Assembly (NCBI GenBank): GCA_902570505.1
Contig: CACFYR010000001.1
Span: 1 to 64,000, forward strand
Length of the DNA: 64,000 bases
From: an uncultured Pelagibacteraceae bacterium
GTDB lineage: Bacteria; Pseudomonadota; Alphaproteobacteria; Pelagibacterales; Pelagibacteraceae
Direction: 5' to 3'
Positions 54,995 through 64,000 of this stretch are shown one piece after another (position 1 is the stretch's first letter; each line of letters starts with the position of its first letter). The notes beneath the pieces are model-generated. The model searched no databases. It saw nothing but the letters and a program-made list of their open reading frames with translations, and had not been told where the DNA came from. A program made the translations under genes and the position numbers.

Positions 54995-55341
54995 TTTAGT
55001 TGATGTTTATTTTTCAAAAATAAAAAATATGCAGCAATCTCATACGCATAGTGAAATAATATAAATAAGGGCTTTTTACTGAAGACTTTGTATAAAAATT
55101 TGTATTTTGGAATATTTGACCAAATGATTAGAAATGCTTTTGCTCCACCAATTACTTGTCCGTCCTGAATAACATGTAATCTTCTTAAAAGCTCTGCTTG
55201 TGTTTTAGAAGTTAAAGAAATTGCCTCATCATTATTAGTTATATCTATCCAATCTAAAGAATTATCAGAATATTTTTTATAATGATCGATTTCCATCTTA
55301 CAGATATTGCAAGAATTATTAAAAAAGACTTTAACCGACAT
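54991..55341 (-). CDS. DCC-family thiol-disulfide oxidoreductase
   Basis: [41 protein letters not shown]. Confidence 0.85.
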   Translation of the reverse strand: MSVKVFFNNSCNICKMEIDHYKKYSDNSLDWIDITNNDEAISLTSKTQAELLRRLHVIQDGQVIGGAKAFLIIWSNIPKYKFLYKVFSKKPLFILFHYAYEIAAYFLFLKNKHQLK

Positions 55342-56827
55342 TAGTGTTTTCCTTTATAAAATTATCTGCAGCTGAAAAAATTAATTTTTTTCTATCTGGC
55401 TTCATTTTATCTAAAATACGAACCATCATTGACAATCTGGGATTTTTTAAAAAGAAAGCCCTGTTTCTATTTATGAATCTCCAGTAAAGACCATCCATGA
55501 TGTTACACCATTCTCCCTTTTTAAAATCCATCATTTTCATAAAATAACTAGATCCACATATATAAGGTTTGGTGGCGAAAATTCCACCATCGCTAAATAA
55601 TCCCATTCCATAAACATTTGGAACCATTACCCAGTCTGCTGAGTCTACAAACATTTCCATAAACCATTTATAAACATAAATAGGTTTGATTTCACAAAGG
55701 TTCATTATATTTGCAAGTATCATTAATCTTTCAATATGATGTGACCATCCATGAGTAAGAGCATTTTTTATTGCATAGTCTAAAGGTGGTAGACCCGTAT
55801 TTCCTTCATACCACGAACTTTTCATTTTCCTATTTTGTTTAAAAAAATTTCTTGTTTCCATTTCTTTACTATAGCCTCTGTAAATTCCTCTCATAAACTC
55901 TCTCCATCCTATAACTTGTCTTATATATCCCTCTAAAGAATTAAGCCTGATTTTATTTTTTTTATGATGAGTTAAAATTCTATCAACAACAAATTCTGGA
56001 GTTATCAGACCAAGATTTATATAAGGGCTGAGTGCGCTATGGAATAAAATATTGTCTTTTTGATCAACTGCATCCTCATAGTCTCCAAATAAATTGGACT
56101 TTTCCTTAATAAAAAAATCTAAAAGCTTAACTGTATCTTTGTGAGTCGTAGCTAACCAAAAATTAGTAACGCTTCCTGGATGTTTTGGAAATTTTTTTTC
56201 AACTATTTTTTTTAATATCTGAGTGTGTTTAGTTTCATTAATTTTTGGGAATTTGGGTATAGAAATATTTTTAGGTAACTTATTTCTGTTATCTTCGTCA
56301 AAACTCCACTTTCCACCAACGGGTGTTCCATCTTTAGACATCAAGATATCGAGTTTTTTTCTAGTTTCTTTATAAAAAGTTGCCATAAATGGTTTTTTAT
56401 TTTTATTCAAATATGCATCGAATTCCTGACGAGAATTAAGAAACATAGGTGTTTGAACAATATTCCATCTAACTTTAATACTGTTAAAAAATTTTTCTAA
56501 TTTGATTTCAAAAAATTTATCCTCTACTTCAAAACTTGTTACTTCCTTTATCTTTTTAGATTGAATAATTTTTTTTAGTTTTTCTGTATAATTTTTGTTA
56601 AAATCTTTATCTTCAATCTTTGAATACTCTATTTTTAGTTTATTTTTTTTCAACTCATCGGCGTGCGATCTCATGGATGATAAAAAAAGCAATATTTTCA
56701 ACTTGTGATGTTTCTCGTAAGTACAAAGCTCTAGATCTTCTGCCATAAAAAATAGGTGATCATTTTTGTAGCGATCTAAGTATTTTAGTGGAAATAATTG
56801 ATTTCCAAGTATAAAAAATAACTTCAT
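55331..56827 (-). CDS. Deoxyribodipyrimidine photolyase-related protein (FeS-BCP/CryB class)
   Basis: FFILGNQLFPLKYL N-terminus, YIRQVIGWREFMRGIY, HGWSHHIERLMILANI, DWVMVPNVYGMGLFSDGGIFATKPYICGSSYF. Confidence 0.92.
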   Translation of the reverse strand: MKLFFILGNQLFPLKYLDRYKNDHLFFMAEDLELCTYEKHHKLKILLFLSSMRSHADELKKNKLKIEYSKIEDKDFNKNYTEKLKKIIQSKKIKEVTSFEVEDKFFEIKLEKFFNSIKVRWNIVQTPMFLNSRQEFDAYLNKNKKPFMATFYKETRKKLDILMSKDGTPVGGKWSFDEDNRNKLPKNISIPKFPKINETKHTQILKKIVEKKFPKHPGSVTNFWLATTHKDTVKLLDFFIKEKSNLFGDYEDAVDQKDNILFHSALSPYINLGLITPEFVVDRILTHHKKNKIRLNSLEGYIRQVIGWREFMRGIYRGYSKEMETRNFFKQNRKMKSSWYEGNTGLPPLDYAIKNALTHGWSHHIERLMILANIMNLCEIKPIYVYKWFMEMFVDSADWVMVPNVYGMGLFSDGGIFATKPYICGSSYFMKMMDFKKGEWCNIMDGLYWRFINRNRAFFLKNPRLSMMVRILDKMKPDRKKLIFSAADNFIKENTNVG

Positions 56828-56854
56828 AGTATTAATATAACTAAAAATAAATTT

Positions 56855-57565
56855 ATGTCAGGAAAATATATAATTTTTGGTGCGACAGGTTCTATCGGTT
56901 CTAGCCTTGCTGAGAAACTTGCAAATGACAAAGCTGAAATTCATCTAGTTGCAAGGAACCAGGACGAAGTAAAGCCTCTAGCTGAGAGATTGGGTTGTAC
57001 TTTTACTGTAGCGGACGTTTTACAAGATGGATTTATAGAGAAGGTTAAGACTGATGTAACTGAAGCAAAAGGAATTGCTTATTGTATAGGATCAATAGAC
57101 TTAAAACCTGTTAGAATGACAAAAGAAGATGATTTTAATAAATGCATGAAATTAAATCTTTATTCAGCTGTAGAAGCCATAAAAGGTTTTCAAGATAGTT
57201 TGAGAAAGAATAAAGGATCTATCGTTCTTTTTTCTACAGCAGCTGTTCATAGAGGTTTTACAAATCATTCAATTATTGCATCAGCAAAAGCTGCTGTTGA
57301 GGGTCTTTCAATAAGTCTTGCAGCTGAATTTGCTCCAAATATAAGAGTAAATTGTATTGCTCCTAGTTTAACAAATTCTAAGATTGCTCAACCAATGTTA
57401 AAGAATTCTGCAATTGCAGATGGCATTGCTAAAGCACACCCTTTAAAAAGAATTGGCGAAGGTCAAGACTCTGCATCACTAGCAAAATTTTTAATTTCAG
57501 AGGACAGTTCTTGGATTACAGGACAGGTCATTGCAGTAGATGGCGGTCGTTCAAGGCTAGCGTAA
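56855..57565 (+). CDS. Short-chain dehydrogenase/reductase
   Basis: IIFGATGSIGSSLAEKL, STAAVHRGFTNHSIIASAKAAVEGL, GQVIAVDGGRS. Confidence 0.93.
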   Translation: MSGKYIIFGATGSIGSSLAEKLANDKAEIHLVARNQDEVKPLAERLGCTFTVADVLQDGFIEKVKTDVTEAKGIAYCIGSIDLKPVRMTKEDDFNKCMKLNLYSAVEAIKGFQDSLRKNKGSIVLFSTAAVHRGFTNHSIIASAKAAVEGLSISLAAEFAPNIRVNCIAPSLTNSKIAQPMLKNSAIADGIAKAHPLKRIGEGQDSASLAKFLISEDSSWITGQVIAVDGGRSRLA

Positions 57566-58612
57566 AATATTATCTAAAGTTTCTAACTGACCAATCTTAA
57601 ATGTTATTGCATCGTCTGAATGGTAACCATATTGGTTAGAAGAATTTTTGAATCTTTCGCCAGGTTCCATAATTGGTTCTAATGACAGCACAACTGTGCC
57701 CCAATGCATTCCTAGAACCTTTTTACTTTTTAAATCCTGTCCGATGTTTAATGCCTCCTCTGGATTCGTGTGATAAATAGATTTATCTTTTTTAGGAGCC
57801 ATTGGATAAAAGTTATAAGCACCAATATTTATAAATGTTAAATCAATTGGACCATATTTTTGACCAAGGTATTTATATATCTCTCCATAGCCAGTATCGC
57901 ATGCGAAAAAAAGTTTTTTTCCTTTATACTCAATTAAAAAACTCCCCCATAAGGTTTTGTTAGTATCCCAAAGACTTCTTTTTGACCAATGCACCGCTGG
58001 TAAAAATGTAATTTTAATATCATTGACCATTATTTGATCATACCAATCCAACTCGCTTACGTCTTTAAATCCATTCTTAGTAAAATATTTGCCTAGATTT
58101 AAGGCAGTAGCAACTTTCGCATTTTTGTATGGAAATCTTTGTATTGTCCTAGTACTTAAATGATCGTAATGATTATGGGTTAAAAGAAATAAATCAATAT
58201 TCGGTAACTCATTTAATTTAATGGCTGGATCTACAAATCTTTTTGGGCCAAATATTAAAGGTCCCATGTTATTTTCAAAAACTGGATCAGTAATAATAGT
58301 TGTTTCTCCTAACTTAATTACAAACGTAGCATGTCCAATCCAAAATATATAATCTTTATCTTCGTTATCCTTTAAAGATTTTATTACAACATCCTTTGAA
58401 ATTACATGTTCATTTGGAACATTCATGTTCAATTTTTTTTTTTCTTCATTAAATATTTTGTAACTCCAGTTAAATTTCATATCTCGAACAGGAGATCCTT
58501 CTGGATTTCTAAATCTTCCATTTTCTAAATGATGATATGGTTTGTTTTCCATTGTTAATACCTCTAGATTATAATTAAAAAAAATAATAAAAAAAATTAA
58601 AATTTTTTTCAC
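57557..58612 (-). CDS. Metallo-beta-lactamase fold hydrolase, NAPE-PLD-like
   Basis: LTHNHYDHLSTRTI, WIGHATFVIKLG, ACDTGYGEIYK. Confidence 0.88.
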   Translation of the reverse strand: MKKILIFFIIFFNYNLEVLTMENKPYHHLENGRFRNPEGSPVRDMKFNWSYKIFNEEKKKLNMNVPNEHVISKDVVIKSLKDNEDKDYIFWIGHATFVIKLGETTIITDPVFENNMGPLIFGPKRFVDPAIKLNELPNIDLFLLTHNHYDHLSTRTIQRFPYKNAKVATALNLGKYFTKNGFKDVSELDWYDQIMVNDIKITFLPAVHWSKRSLWDTNKTLWGSFLIEYKGKKLFFACDTGYGEIYKYLGQKYGPIDLTFINIGAYNFYPMAPKKDKSIYHTNPEEALNIGQDLKSKKVLGMHWGTVVLSLEPIMEPGERFKNSSNQYGYHSDDAITFKIGQLETLDNILR

Positions 58613-58618
58613 TTATAT

Positions 58619-59467
58619 TTATTTTTTTTGAGATCTTTTAAAACACTCAATTGTATTTTTTAATAGACATGCAATTGTCATTGGTCCTACGCCACCTGGG
58701 ACAGGTGTTAATGCACTTGCTACTTTTGATACTTGATCAAAATCAACATCACCGACAATTCCTTTTTCAGTTTTGTTTATTCCAACATCAATTACTATTG
58801 CATCTTTTTTTACCCAATCTCCTTTTACTAGTTCTGGAATACCTACTGCTGCAACAATTATGTCTGCTTCTAAACATTCTGCTTTTAAATCTTTTGTTTT
58901 AGAATGTGTAATGGTGACTGTACAATTTTCTTTTAATAAAAGCTGCGTCATAGGTTTGCCATTAAGATTTGATCTTCCAACAATTACTGCTTTTTTTCCA
59001 TTTAAATTTGGCTCTATTTTTTTTATTAATAAATAACATCCTAAAGGAGTACAAGGAACTGAGCTTTCATACCCAGATGATAAATTTCCTACATTCATAG
59101 GATGAAATCCATCAACATCTTTACTTGGATGAATGGTTTCTATTACTTTTTGTTTATCAATATGTTTTGGTAATGGTAGCTGGACTAAAATACCTGAAAC
59201 TGTATCGTCTTCATTTAATTCATTTATTTTATCTAGAACTTTTTTCTCATCTACTGTATCAGGATACTTAATAACATCAGATTTAAGACCTACTTCTAAA
59301 GCAGATTTTTCTTTATTACGAACGTAAATTTGACTAGGGGTTAAATCTCCAATTAATATAACTGTTAAACCAGGAACTTTATTATATTTATTTTTAAGTT
59401 CCGAAACTTCATCTTTAAGTTCATTTCTTAATTCTGCAGCAGCTTTTTTTCCATCAATTAATATCAT
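58619..59467 (-). CDS. folD: Methylenetetrahydrofolate dehydrogenase/cyclohydrolase
   Basis: GILVQLPLPKHID, GRSNLNGKPMTQLL, TPVPGGVGPMT. Confidence 0.97.
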   Translation of the reverse strand: MILIDGKKAAAELRNELKDEVSELKNKYNKVPGLTVILIGDLTPSQIYVRNKEKSALEVGLKSDVIKYPDTVDEKKVLDKINELNEDDTVSGILVQLPLPKHIDKQKVIETIHPSKDVDGFHPMNVGNLSSGYESSVPCTPLGCYLLIKKIEPNLNGKKAVIVGRSNLNGKPMTQLLLKENCTVTITHSKTKDLKAECLEADIIVAAVGIPELVKGDWVKKDAIVIDVGINKTEKGIVGDVDFDQVSKVASALTPVPGGVGPMTIACLLKNTIECFKRSQKK

Positions 59468-59473
59468 AAACGC

Positions 59474-59764
59474 TTAAAAAATTATTGGAGCAATGTAAAT
59501 CTTCATACACATTTCTACAAACCATAGCAACAACAGAAGTATAATAGGGGAGATGTCAAAAGCACCCAGGTTGGGTAAAAATGCTCTGATTCTATTCAAA
59601 AATGGGTCTGTTAATCTATATGTGAAATCTAAAATTGAATATACAAATCTATTAGAAGTATTTAAAATGTTAAAAGCAACTAGCCAGCTAATTACAACAT
59701 TGGCAATAACCACATAACTATAAAGTTTTATAATTTGTAAAATCAAATAAAATAATGCAATCAT
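59474..59764 (-). CDS. YggT family membrane protein
   Basis: SWLVAFNILN...LTDPFLNRIRAFLPNLGAFDISPIILLL. Confidence 0.92.
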   Translation of the reverse strand: MIALFYLILQIIKLYSYVVIANVVISWLVAFNILNTSNRFVYSILDFTYRLTDPFLNRIRAFLPNLGAFDISPIILLLLLWFVEMCMKIYIAPIIF

Positions 59765-60846
59765 TTTTTTTCAACATAAATAGATTGACTAGGAAATGCG
59801 AATGATGCTTTGTTTGCTTCAACAATTTCTTTAATTCCTAAAGCTAATCTCTCCTTAACTTGTAAATATTCACTCCACCTATTAGTTTTAGTGAAACATC
59901 TTACATACATATCAATTGAACTGTCAGAGAATTTATCTACTCTCACCGAAACACCTACAGCCACATTAAAGTCATCATGATTATTAATATAATCTTCTAT
60001 TTTATCTCTTATTTTTTTTAGTTGATCAATCGTAGTGTCGTACTGCAAAGTAATATTCCAGCTAATTAGCCAATTTGTTTTTTGGCTGACATTTATTACT
60101 GCGTTCTCAGCAAATTGGAAATTTGGAATTATTGCTAAAGATTTATCAAATTTTCTTATTACAGTTGATCTAAAACCAATTTTTTCAACTATTCCTTCTA
60201 TAATTCCCTCTACAATTATCCAATCCCCAATTTTAAATCTTTTTTCTACTAACACTAAAATACCAGATATTAGATTTTTAAATAAGTCTTGAGCTCCTAG
60301 TGCGACTGCGACTCCAAATAATCCTAGTCCTGCAATTATTGGTCCAATTTTTATACCCCATAATTCTAATACCGCAGCTGCTCCCAATATAAATATTAAA
60401 ATTTTTAAAGATTTTATAATCCAACCGATTAATTCTCTTGTTAATAATTTATCAAGTCCACTTAAGACATAAGAAATTGGCTCAATAATTTGATGAATAG
60501 TCCAAAACAGCAAAATTGTAATTAAAGTTCTATTAATATTATCAACAAACGACCTAGTTTCTTCAGCAAAAGTTATATAATAGCTCGCAAAGAAAAAACC
60601 TAGTACTATAGGTAAAAATTTTGCCGGGCCTTCCATTGCTTTTACAAAAGTATCATCAAGCTTATTGGTGGTCCTTTTAGATATGATTTCGAGTTTTTTT
60701 ATAATAAGTTTACTTATTAGTCCTCTGAATATCAAAAATATAAAAAATATTCCTAGTCCAATTAGAATCTGAGTAAAATCAATTCCTACGATTCCTTTAT
60801 TCCAAACAGATAAAAAAAGATCATTAAAATTAGTCAATATTTCCAT
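59761..60846 (-). CDS. MscS-family mechanosensitive channel
   Basis: GLGLFGVAVALGAQDLFKNLISGILVLVEKRFKIGDWI. Confidence 0.94.
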   Translation of the reverse strand: MEILTNFNDLFLSVWNKGIVGIDFTQILIGLGIFFIFLIFRGLISKLIIKKLEIISKRTTNKLDDTFVKAMEGPAKFLPIVLGFFFASYYITFAEETRSFVDNINRTLITILLFWTIHQIIEPISYVLSGLDKLLTRELIGWIIKSLKILIFILGAAAVLELWGIKIGPIIAGLGLFGVAVALGAQDLFKNLISGILVLVEKRFKIGDWIIVEGIIEGIVEKIGFRSTVIRKFDKSLAIIPNFQFAENAVINVSQKTNWLISWNITLQYDTTIDQLKKIRDKIEDYINNHDDFNVAVGVSVRVDKFSDSSIDMYVRCFTKTNRWSEYLQVKERLALGIKEIVEANKASFAFPSQSIYVEKK

Positions 60847-60848
60847 AA

Positions 60849-61547
60849 TTAAATTTTATATAATAAAAATTCTTCATCTCCAGGATTAAATAAAAAAATC
60901 TTTTTCCATTTTATCTCGTTTAAAACTGAAGATGTTTTTTCACCTAAACACATTAAGTTAGTATTCATCCAATAGTCAACTAGTTCGTATTTTTTAATAA
61001 TATTTAGCAAACTTTTTGCGCTATTTTCAGAATATACATAAATTATCTCTGGCATGAAACTTTTCATTTGCTCAATAAAATTTTGATCAAGATCATTATT
61101 ATGTTCGACCTCATAATTAATAACGCGATCAATATCAAAATTTTCGTCTTTTAATTCTTTATGCAAGTTTGATGAAACAATTTCTCCACTAACATATAAA
61201 AGTTTCCCTATTTTTTTGCTAAAATTTTGAATTATGATTTCTTTTAAGTTTCTCACGTTACCACCAGCTGCATAAACGTTTTGAAAACCTTTTTCTAAAG
61301 CAAGTTTTTCGGTGGCTGATCCTACACAAAAACAATAAATAGATTTGGATATATTTTTTGTTTCTAAAAATTTAATTGAATTTGAACTTGTAAATATTAT
61401 GCCTGAATATTCTTCATATTTAAGATTTATCAATTCCCTTCTTTTAACTTTAATAACTGGCATGTGAGAAACATCATGGCCTAATGATTTCAGTTTAGAA
61501 ATAAGCACTTTTGAGTCTTCTATTGGTCTTGTAAGCATTATATGCAT
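60849..61547 (-). CDS. hemD: Uroporphyrinogen-III synthase
   Basis: LTRPIEDSKVLISKLKSLGHDVSHMPVI, IIFTSSNSIKFL; downstream of hemC. Confidence 0.88.
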   Translation of the reverse strand: MHIMLTRPIEDSKVLISKLKSLGHDVSHMPVIKVKRRELINLKYEEYSGIIFTSSNSIKFLETKNISKSIYCFCVGSATEKLALEKGFQNVYAAGGNVRNLKEIIIQNFSKKIGKLLYVSGEIVSSNLHKELKDENFDIDRVINYEVEHNNDLDQNFIEQMKSFMPEIIYVYSENSAKSLLNIIKKYELVDYWMNTNLMCLGEKTSSVLNEIKWKKIFLFNPGDEEFLLYKI

Positions 61548-61548
61548 A

Positions 61549-62460
61549 TTATTTTTTATAATCACCACCAGATTGTTCTTTAAGTTTTTTTCCTAATGTT
61601 TTTCCTGCTTCAATCGATTTTTTTTTTTCAGATCTAACTTTATAATAATACCTTCGTCTTCCATCAATAGAGAAAAGCTCACCAGATATAAAAATCTCAT
61701 TATTCTTTATTTCTGAAAAAGCACCTACAGCAGTCTCACAATCACCATCTAAAACTTTTAAAACTTCTCTCTCAGCTTTGACTTTTAAACTGGTTTCATG
61801 GTGATTTATTTTTTTTAAAAATTCATTTATTTCATGATCATCATCTCTACATTGAACTGCAATGGTTCCTTGTCCTGCACTAGGTATTATGTCGCTATTC
61901 GTAAATTCCTCTGTAATCTCATGATCCATCTCTAATGATATCAATCCTGCTTTTGAAAGTATAATTGCATCATATTCACCATTTTTTAATTTTTTTATAC
62001 GAGTGTCTATATTTCCTCTTATAAGTTTAAAATTCAAATCTTTTCTAATATTTCTAAGTTGAAATTCTCTTCTAAACGAAGAAGTACCTATTATAGATCC
62101 AGGCACTAAATCTTTTAATTTTTTTTTTGAATTACTAATTAATACTTCATTTGAACTGTTTCTTTTTAAAAAACAATTTGTTTTTAAACCTTTAGTTTCA
62201 AAAGATGGCAAATCTTTAAGTGCATGCACTGCAATATCTATATTTTTTTTTAGAAGCTCTTCCTCTATATTTTTAGAGAATAATCCTTTTCCTCCAATTT
62301 CGCTAAGTCTTATGTCTATTTTAGTATCACCTTTTGTTGTTATTTTTTTTATGGTTATTTCCTGATTAAAGTACTTTGAAATTTCGTCTTTAACTCTGTT
62401 AGCATAGATTAATGCTAATTTGCTTGCTCTAGACCCTATTATTAATTTTTTCCTTTTCAT
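61549..62460 (-). CDS. hemC: Hydroxymethylbilane synthase (start MKRKKLIIGSR)
   Basis: IGSRASKLALIYA, VHALKDLPS, VLDGDCETAVGAF. Confidence 0.96.
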   Translation of the reverse strand: MKRKKLIIGSRASKLALIYANRVKDEISKYFNQEITIKKITTKGDTKIDIRLSEIGGKGLFSKNIEEELLKKNIDIAVHALKDLPSFETKGLKTNCFLKRNSSNEVLISNSKKKLKDLVPGSIIGTSSFRREFQLRNIRKDLNFKLIRGNIDTRIKKLKNGEYDAIILSKAGLISLEMDHEITEEFTNSDIIPSAGQGTIAVQCRDDDHEINEFLKKINHHETSLKVKAEREVLKVLDGDCETAVGAFSEIKNNEIFISGELFSIDGRRRYYYKVRSEKKKSIEAGKTLGKKLKEQSGGDYKK

Positions 62461-62515
62461 AAAATTTCTGTATATTGCATAATTATAGTTTAATCGTTTA
62501 ATTAAAAATAAAATT

Positions 62516-63589
62516 ATGCAAAAAGAACCTTTAATACTAGGAATTGAGACAAGTTGCGACGAGACTGCTGCATCCATAATCCAAAATAATGGATCGGGTG
62601 TTCCAAAAATACTATCAAATATTATATCCAGTCAATTTGATGTTCACAAAGAATTTGGAGGAGTAGTTCCAGATTTAGCTGCAAGAGCTCATGTTGAAAA
62701 AATTGATTTAATTGTAAAAGAAGCACTTAAAAAAAGTGGAAAAAATTTTTCTGAAATTGATGCAGTTGCGGCAACTGCAGGCCCAGGTTTAATAGTATGT
62801 CTGACGGTAGGGCTTAATTTTGCGAAAGGTTTATCTATCTCGCTAAATAAACCTTTTATAAGCGTGAATCATTTAGAGGGACACGCGTTAAGTCCAAAGC
62901 TACATACCAATTTAGATTTTCCTTATCTACTTTTACTAATTTCAGGCGGTCATACTCAATTTTTAAGTGTAAATGGATTAGGAAATTATAAAAGACTGGG
63001 TACAACTATTGATGATGCTCTAGGTGAGGCTTTTGATAAGACAGCAAAACTTTTAGGTGTAGATTTTCCAGGAGGTCCACAAATTGAGATACTTGCTAAA
63101 AAAGGAAATCCCGATGAATATACTTTACCCAAACCTATAATCAACAAAGGTGGATGTAATTTGTCATTTGCAGGTCTCAAAACTGCTGTATTAAAAGTAA
63201 CAAAAAATATTAATTATGAAAAAGAAAAATATAATTTAGCAGCTTCGTTCCAAAAGACCATAAACGAAATTTTATATAAGAAAACTAAAATCGCATTCAA
63301 AGAATTTAAAAAAATCAATAAAACAAAAAAAAATGCTTTCGTAGTAGCAGGTGGAGTTGCCGCAAATAAAAGCATAAGAGATATTTTAACTGTTGCTTCT
63401 AGAGAGGAAAAATTTGAACCTATTTTTCCTTCATATGATCTATGTGGAGATAACGCTGCAATGATAGCTTTAGTAGGATTAGAAAAATTTAAGCTAAAGA
63501 AATTCGACAAATTAGATTGCCCTGCAAAACCTAGATGGCCTTTAGATAAAGATGCAAGTTTTCTAAAGGGCGCAGGAGTGCAATTATGA
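62516..63589 (+). CDS. tsaD: tRNA N6-adenosine threonylcarbamoyltransferase
   Basis: ILGIETSCDETAAS, NHLEGHALSP, LLISGGHTQ, VAGGVAANKSIR. Confidence 0.97.
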   Translation: MQKEPLILGIETSCDETAASIIQNNGSGVPKILSNIISSQFDVHKEFGGVVPDLAARAHVEKIDLIVKEALKKSGKNFSEIDAVAATAGPGLIVCLTVGLNFAKGLSISLNKPFISVNHLEGHALSPKLHTNLDFPYLLLLISGGHTQFLSVNGLGNYKRLGTTIDDALGEAFDKTAKLLGVDFPGGPQIEILAKKGNPDEYTLPKPIINKGGCNLSFAGLKTAVLKVTKNINYEKEKYNLAASFQKTINEILYKKTKIAFKEFKKINKTKKNAFVVAGGVAANKSIRDILTVASREEKFEPIFPSYDLCGDNAAMIALVGLEKFKLKKFDKLDCPAKPRWPLDKDASFLKGAGVQL

Positions 63590-63696
63590 TTAATCGTTGC
63601 TTAAGCCTATATATTAATTACATAAATAATATATTTCTTTTCAAAAATAAAAATTGAGACTATAAAATTATCTATAAGTAAATAGAAAAGTTATTA

Positions 63697-64000
63697 ATGA
63701 TTGATATAAGTGAATTAGAACCAATAGTTTTATTAATCGTAAGCAGTTTTTTGATTAGACAAACTTTAATTTATGCTAATCAAGGTTGGGCAAAATCTTA
63801 CTCTCAAACTATTTCTTTTTTCTTGCTTCCAATAATCACGTACGTAATTACAAAAACAATCTCAGGAAATATTGCTTTATCTTTAGGGATGATTGGGGCT
63901 TTATCGATTGTAAGATTTAGACATCCAGTGAAAAGTGCGCTTGAATTGATTATATATTTTGATCTTATAACTTTGGGTATAGCTACCTCTGTTAGAACTA
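63697..64000 (+). CDS. DUF4956-like membrane protein, truncated by window end
   Basis: Open frame from ATG 63697: MIDISELEPIVLLIVSSFLIRQTLIYANQGWAKSYSQTISFFLLPIITYVITKTISGNIALSLGMIGALSIVRFRHPVKSALELIIYFDLITLGIA. Confidence 0.75.
   Translation, partial: MIDISELEPIVLLIVSSFLIRQTLIYANQGWAKSYSQTISFFLLPIITYVITKTISGNIALSLGMIGALSIVRFRHPVKSALELIIYFDLITLGIATSVRT

Noticed and set aside
62460-62577. N-terminal extension of the hemC ORF (MDAAVSSQLVSIPSIKG...)
   Set aside because: Overlaps tsaD antisense; homology to hydroxymethylbilane synthase starts at MKRKKLIIGSR (62460).

Overview
AT-rich, gene-dense window whose gene content and order match a marine SAR11 / Pelagibacterales-type alphaproteobacterium (inferred from gene content, not from a database search). 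About 25 kb on the minus strand is one nearly gap-free co-directional run: ffh-rpsP-trmD-rplS-leuC-leuD-leuB-[DMSP demethylation module: acyl-CoA dehydrogenase, acyl-CoA ligase, alpha/beta hydrolase, DmdA]-asd-sdhCDAB-mmsA-mdh-sucCDAB-lpdA. It is followed by dapF/ftsY; a TRAP transporter with a 2-hydroxyacid/2-oxoacid enzyme cluster including two tandem LldD paralogues; ccmCDEFGH; hspQ/yciB/BI-1; argG; an accessory stretch (about 50-57 kb) with two unusual photolyase-family proteins and several uncharacterised small ORFs; and folD/yggT/mscS/hemDC/tsaD. No rRNA, confident tRNA, CRISPR array, prophage or transposon was seen. The best leads are: a SdhD subunit with no histidine at all; a FeS-BCP-type photolyase lacking the usual Fe-S ligands, in a five-gene overlapping operon; a short photolyase-like protein with the FAD domain at its N-terminus; a hairpin RNA upstream of ccmC that pairs fully only on the minus strand and has a CU-rich loop; a multi-hairpin leader upstream of ffh; and a likely CTG start (CTGA overlap) for the hydrolase in the DMSP operon.
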